Shown here piece by piece: positions 24,401-27,400 of a stretch of DNA of 29,273 nt. This DNA is from Lenisia limosa (Eukaryota > Breviatea): the NCBI GenBank assembly GCA_001655205.1, contig LPNZ01009984.1:1-29273 (forward strand). The letters are read 5' to 3'. Every line of letters starts with the position of its first letter. The first letter of the stretch is position 1. The notes beneath the pieces were generated by a model. The model did no database searches. It was not told where the DNA came from and saw only the letters and a list, made by a program, of their open reading frames with translations. A program made the translations under genes and the position numbers.

Positions 24401-27400
24401 GTTCACCACGGAGTTCATGATCACTGCGCCGAGTTGGGAGGCTGCCGACGGCTACGAGTCGACTTACAAGCTGTTTTACGTCGACGCCAATGGCGTTGAG
24501 CGCCCCTTGACTGAGGAGTCCTCGGCAACTGAGTTTAACATTTACCTTCCTGCCGGTGTCGATACCGACGCTGACGTTCTTGAGATCATCCTCGAGGTCA
24601 TTTCTCGGTCCAAGCACTCCGTCCGAACCACCGCTACCGTCACGGTCACCCCTCTGTCTGACGACGACCGTGCTGTTGCCATATCCGCCATCATGGACGC
24701 TGCCGCTATGACTGGCTCCCTTGACTTAATTATCCCTACTCTGTCCGCTCGGAAAACTGAAGGACGTCGTCGTGCTGCCACCGAACTCGCTGCCTCGGCC
24801 ACTCTTCTCAGTGCCTCAGAGGACTTCCCGTCCACCACGCTTGCGTCGTCTGTTCTGGCTCTCGCGTCAGACCCTCTTGCTCTCGATGCTGCTACTATTG
24901 ACAATCTCCTCGCTACCCTCACTAACGTTGCGGTTGCTGGCAAGAACGGTGAAATTGAGACCATCAACGACGGCCGTATCTCAACCTGCCTGTCTGCCCT
25001 GTCGCAACTCGCAATGAATCCCATTGTAACAGCTTCTGATATTCGCCCCGTAGTTGCCCCAATCAGTGAGGAGCTGGCGGGTCTTCAGGACACCGTGGAC
25101 CGCGAGGACAACTCCGGCGGTTCCATTCAACTCACAACCGTGTCCGATCCTGCCTTCACCTACGGCTTCAACGTGACCATTTCCGGCGTCCAAGTTGACA
25201 TTTCCGATGCTGACGTGTTCACCATCCAGACTTCCGAGCCACAGGCCTTTGCCTACGTCAGTGACGTCATGATTACATCGGCCTTCTCTGTCTACCCCAC
25301 GTCTAACACCTCCATGGTGACCCTCTCCGTGTATGCTGCCGCTGTCGACGCTTCGGCGTTGAATTGTGGCGCCAGCGTGTGTGTCCCTCAATGGCACGTC
25401 CTAAGCGAGGCCAACTGGACCTCTGTCGGCCCTCAGTTCAGGAGCCGTTACGACCCAATGGACACCGTAATGACTATCGACATTTCGGCCAATACCACCG
25501 CCGTCTATGCAGTCCTGTCCGTCCCCATCTTCATTGAACCGTCTTGCGGAAATGCCATTGTTGAAGCTGGTGAAGACTGTGATCCGCTAGTCGCCACCCC
25601 CGGCTGTACCAACTGCTCTCTCACTGTTGGATGGACATGTTCCGGAGATCCGTCTGTCTGTCTCGAGAAGGCTGACACGTCACCTTGTGTCTCCGCTGAG
25701 TCCGGCTGCGCCACCTGCACCAAGTCCAACCCCAACATGTGCGCGTCATGCACCGATGCCACGCTTACACCAATCGGCGCCTCCTGCCGATCGGTGGCCA
25801 GAGAGGCCCTGCCGGTCACAGCCATGCAGGATAACACTTTCTACTTCGCCGACGGTGTGACTGTCGACCTGCCCAGTGCCCTTGCCAAGGCTGCGAACCC
25901 ATCCTTCAGCTACATGCCTTTGTCTCCTGCCCATGACGGAGATGCGTCCTTCACCACGCTCAACGCAACCTTCAGCGGCGTGACCTTTGACCTCACTCTT
26001 GAGGGCGTTTCCGGCCAGCTTGATTTCCCCATCGTTGTCTATGTCAACGTTTCTGAAATTGCCTTAACCGGCTTCGACGTTCTGCTTGCCACCAACAATA
26101 CGTGGATTGCGCCATACATAACTTGCGACGCCTACGTGGCGCCCAAGGTCATCAGCGGCGAGCTCATCTTCCAGACCTGCCATCTCTCCCAATTCACGAT
26201 TGTCGAAGGTATGGTAGCCGAAGAGTTCTGCGAGATCCCGCCGGTGTACGCAAACGGCACGACCAACTGCGACGGTTTGGACAACATCTCCATTGGCCAA
26301 AAGTGCAATGTCACCTGCGGCGCCGACCTCCTTCCCTACACCTTCGAAGTCACGTGCAACAGCTCGCTGCAGTGGCCGTCAGCGATCTGTTATCCCGACC
26401 CGGACAAGATCGAGTACCTTGTACCGGTGTGTGACCCCGTCCCGACCAACTTCACAGACCACATCAATGGTTGTGCGTCAATGGATCCCGATGACGTCAC
26501 GCCCGACGTGGCTTGTAACATTACTTGTGCAGACGGTTATCGTCTCATCGGCATCGAAACCACTATTTCCTGTAACTTCACCACTTACGCCTGGAAAACT
26601 GAGCCGCTTTGCGAGATTATCCCCCCTCAATGCAACGTCATGCCTGTCATTGATGGCGTCTCCACCACATCATGCTCCGGAGGAACTGTCGATGTCGGTA
26701 CTGAGTGCTTCCCGACCTGTCTGTCTGGCTACGTGTCCTTGGAATTGAACTTCACGTGCGATGCTGAATCTGGCGAATGGCCGACAGACCTCTGCCACCG
26801 TACCTGTGAGGCCTTCCCAACTGATGTGGTCTCCAACTGCTCGACCGGCGCTCTCTTCCCCTCTTCTACCTGTGAAATTTCCGCATGTTCCGGTGAAGGT
26901 CTCATTCCCGCCGTGACGTACACCAGCTGTGACCCTGTTTCGGGCTATTTCGCCACCTCCGAGACTCTCTGCAAGGCCAGGGCCGTATGTCAGCCCATGC
27001 CGGCATGGAGCAACGGTGCTGTCACCTCCTGCGATGGCGCTGACGTGTACCAAGATATGAACTGCACTGTCACGTGCCCCACCACTCGCCGCATTAGATC
27101 ATTGATCGCCTGTGAGTCTGATGGCTCATGGTCGATGCCTGAGGTCTGCGACCAATACGTCAGCTGTGACTCCTTCCCGTCCTACAAATACGGCAACATC
27201 ACCACCAACAAAACTGTAGTCTACGCGGACACTGTCGTCACTGTCACTTGTCCTGCTGGCATGGTAGCTGTTGACCCCACCCCGTCTTGCGACGCTGTCA
27301 CTGGCGAATGGCCAACTCAGATTTGCTTCAACCCCCGTGCCTGTAACACGATTTCCGGCTATGAAACCGCTATCACTCACTGTCTCCCAAGTGATACGCT

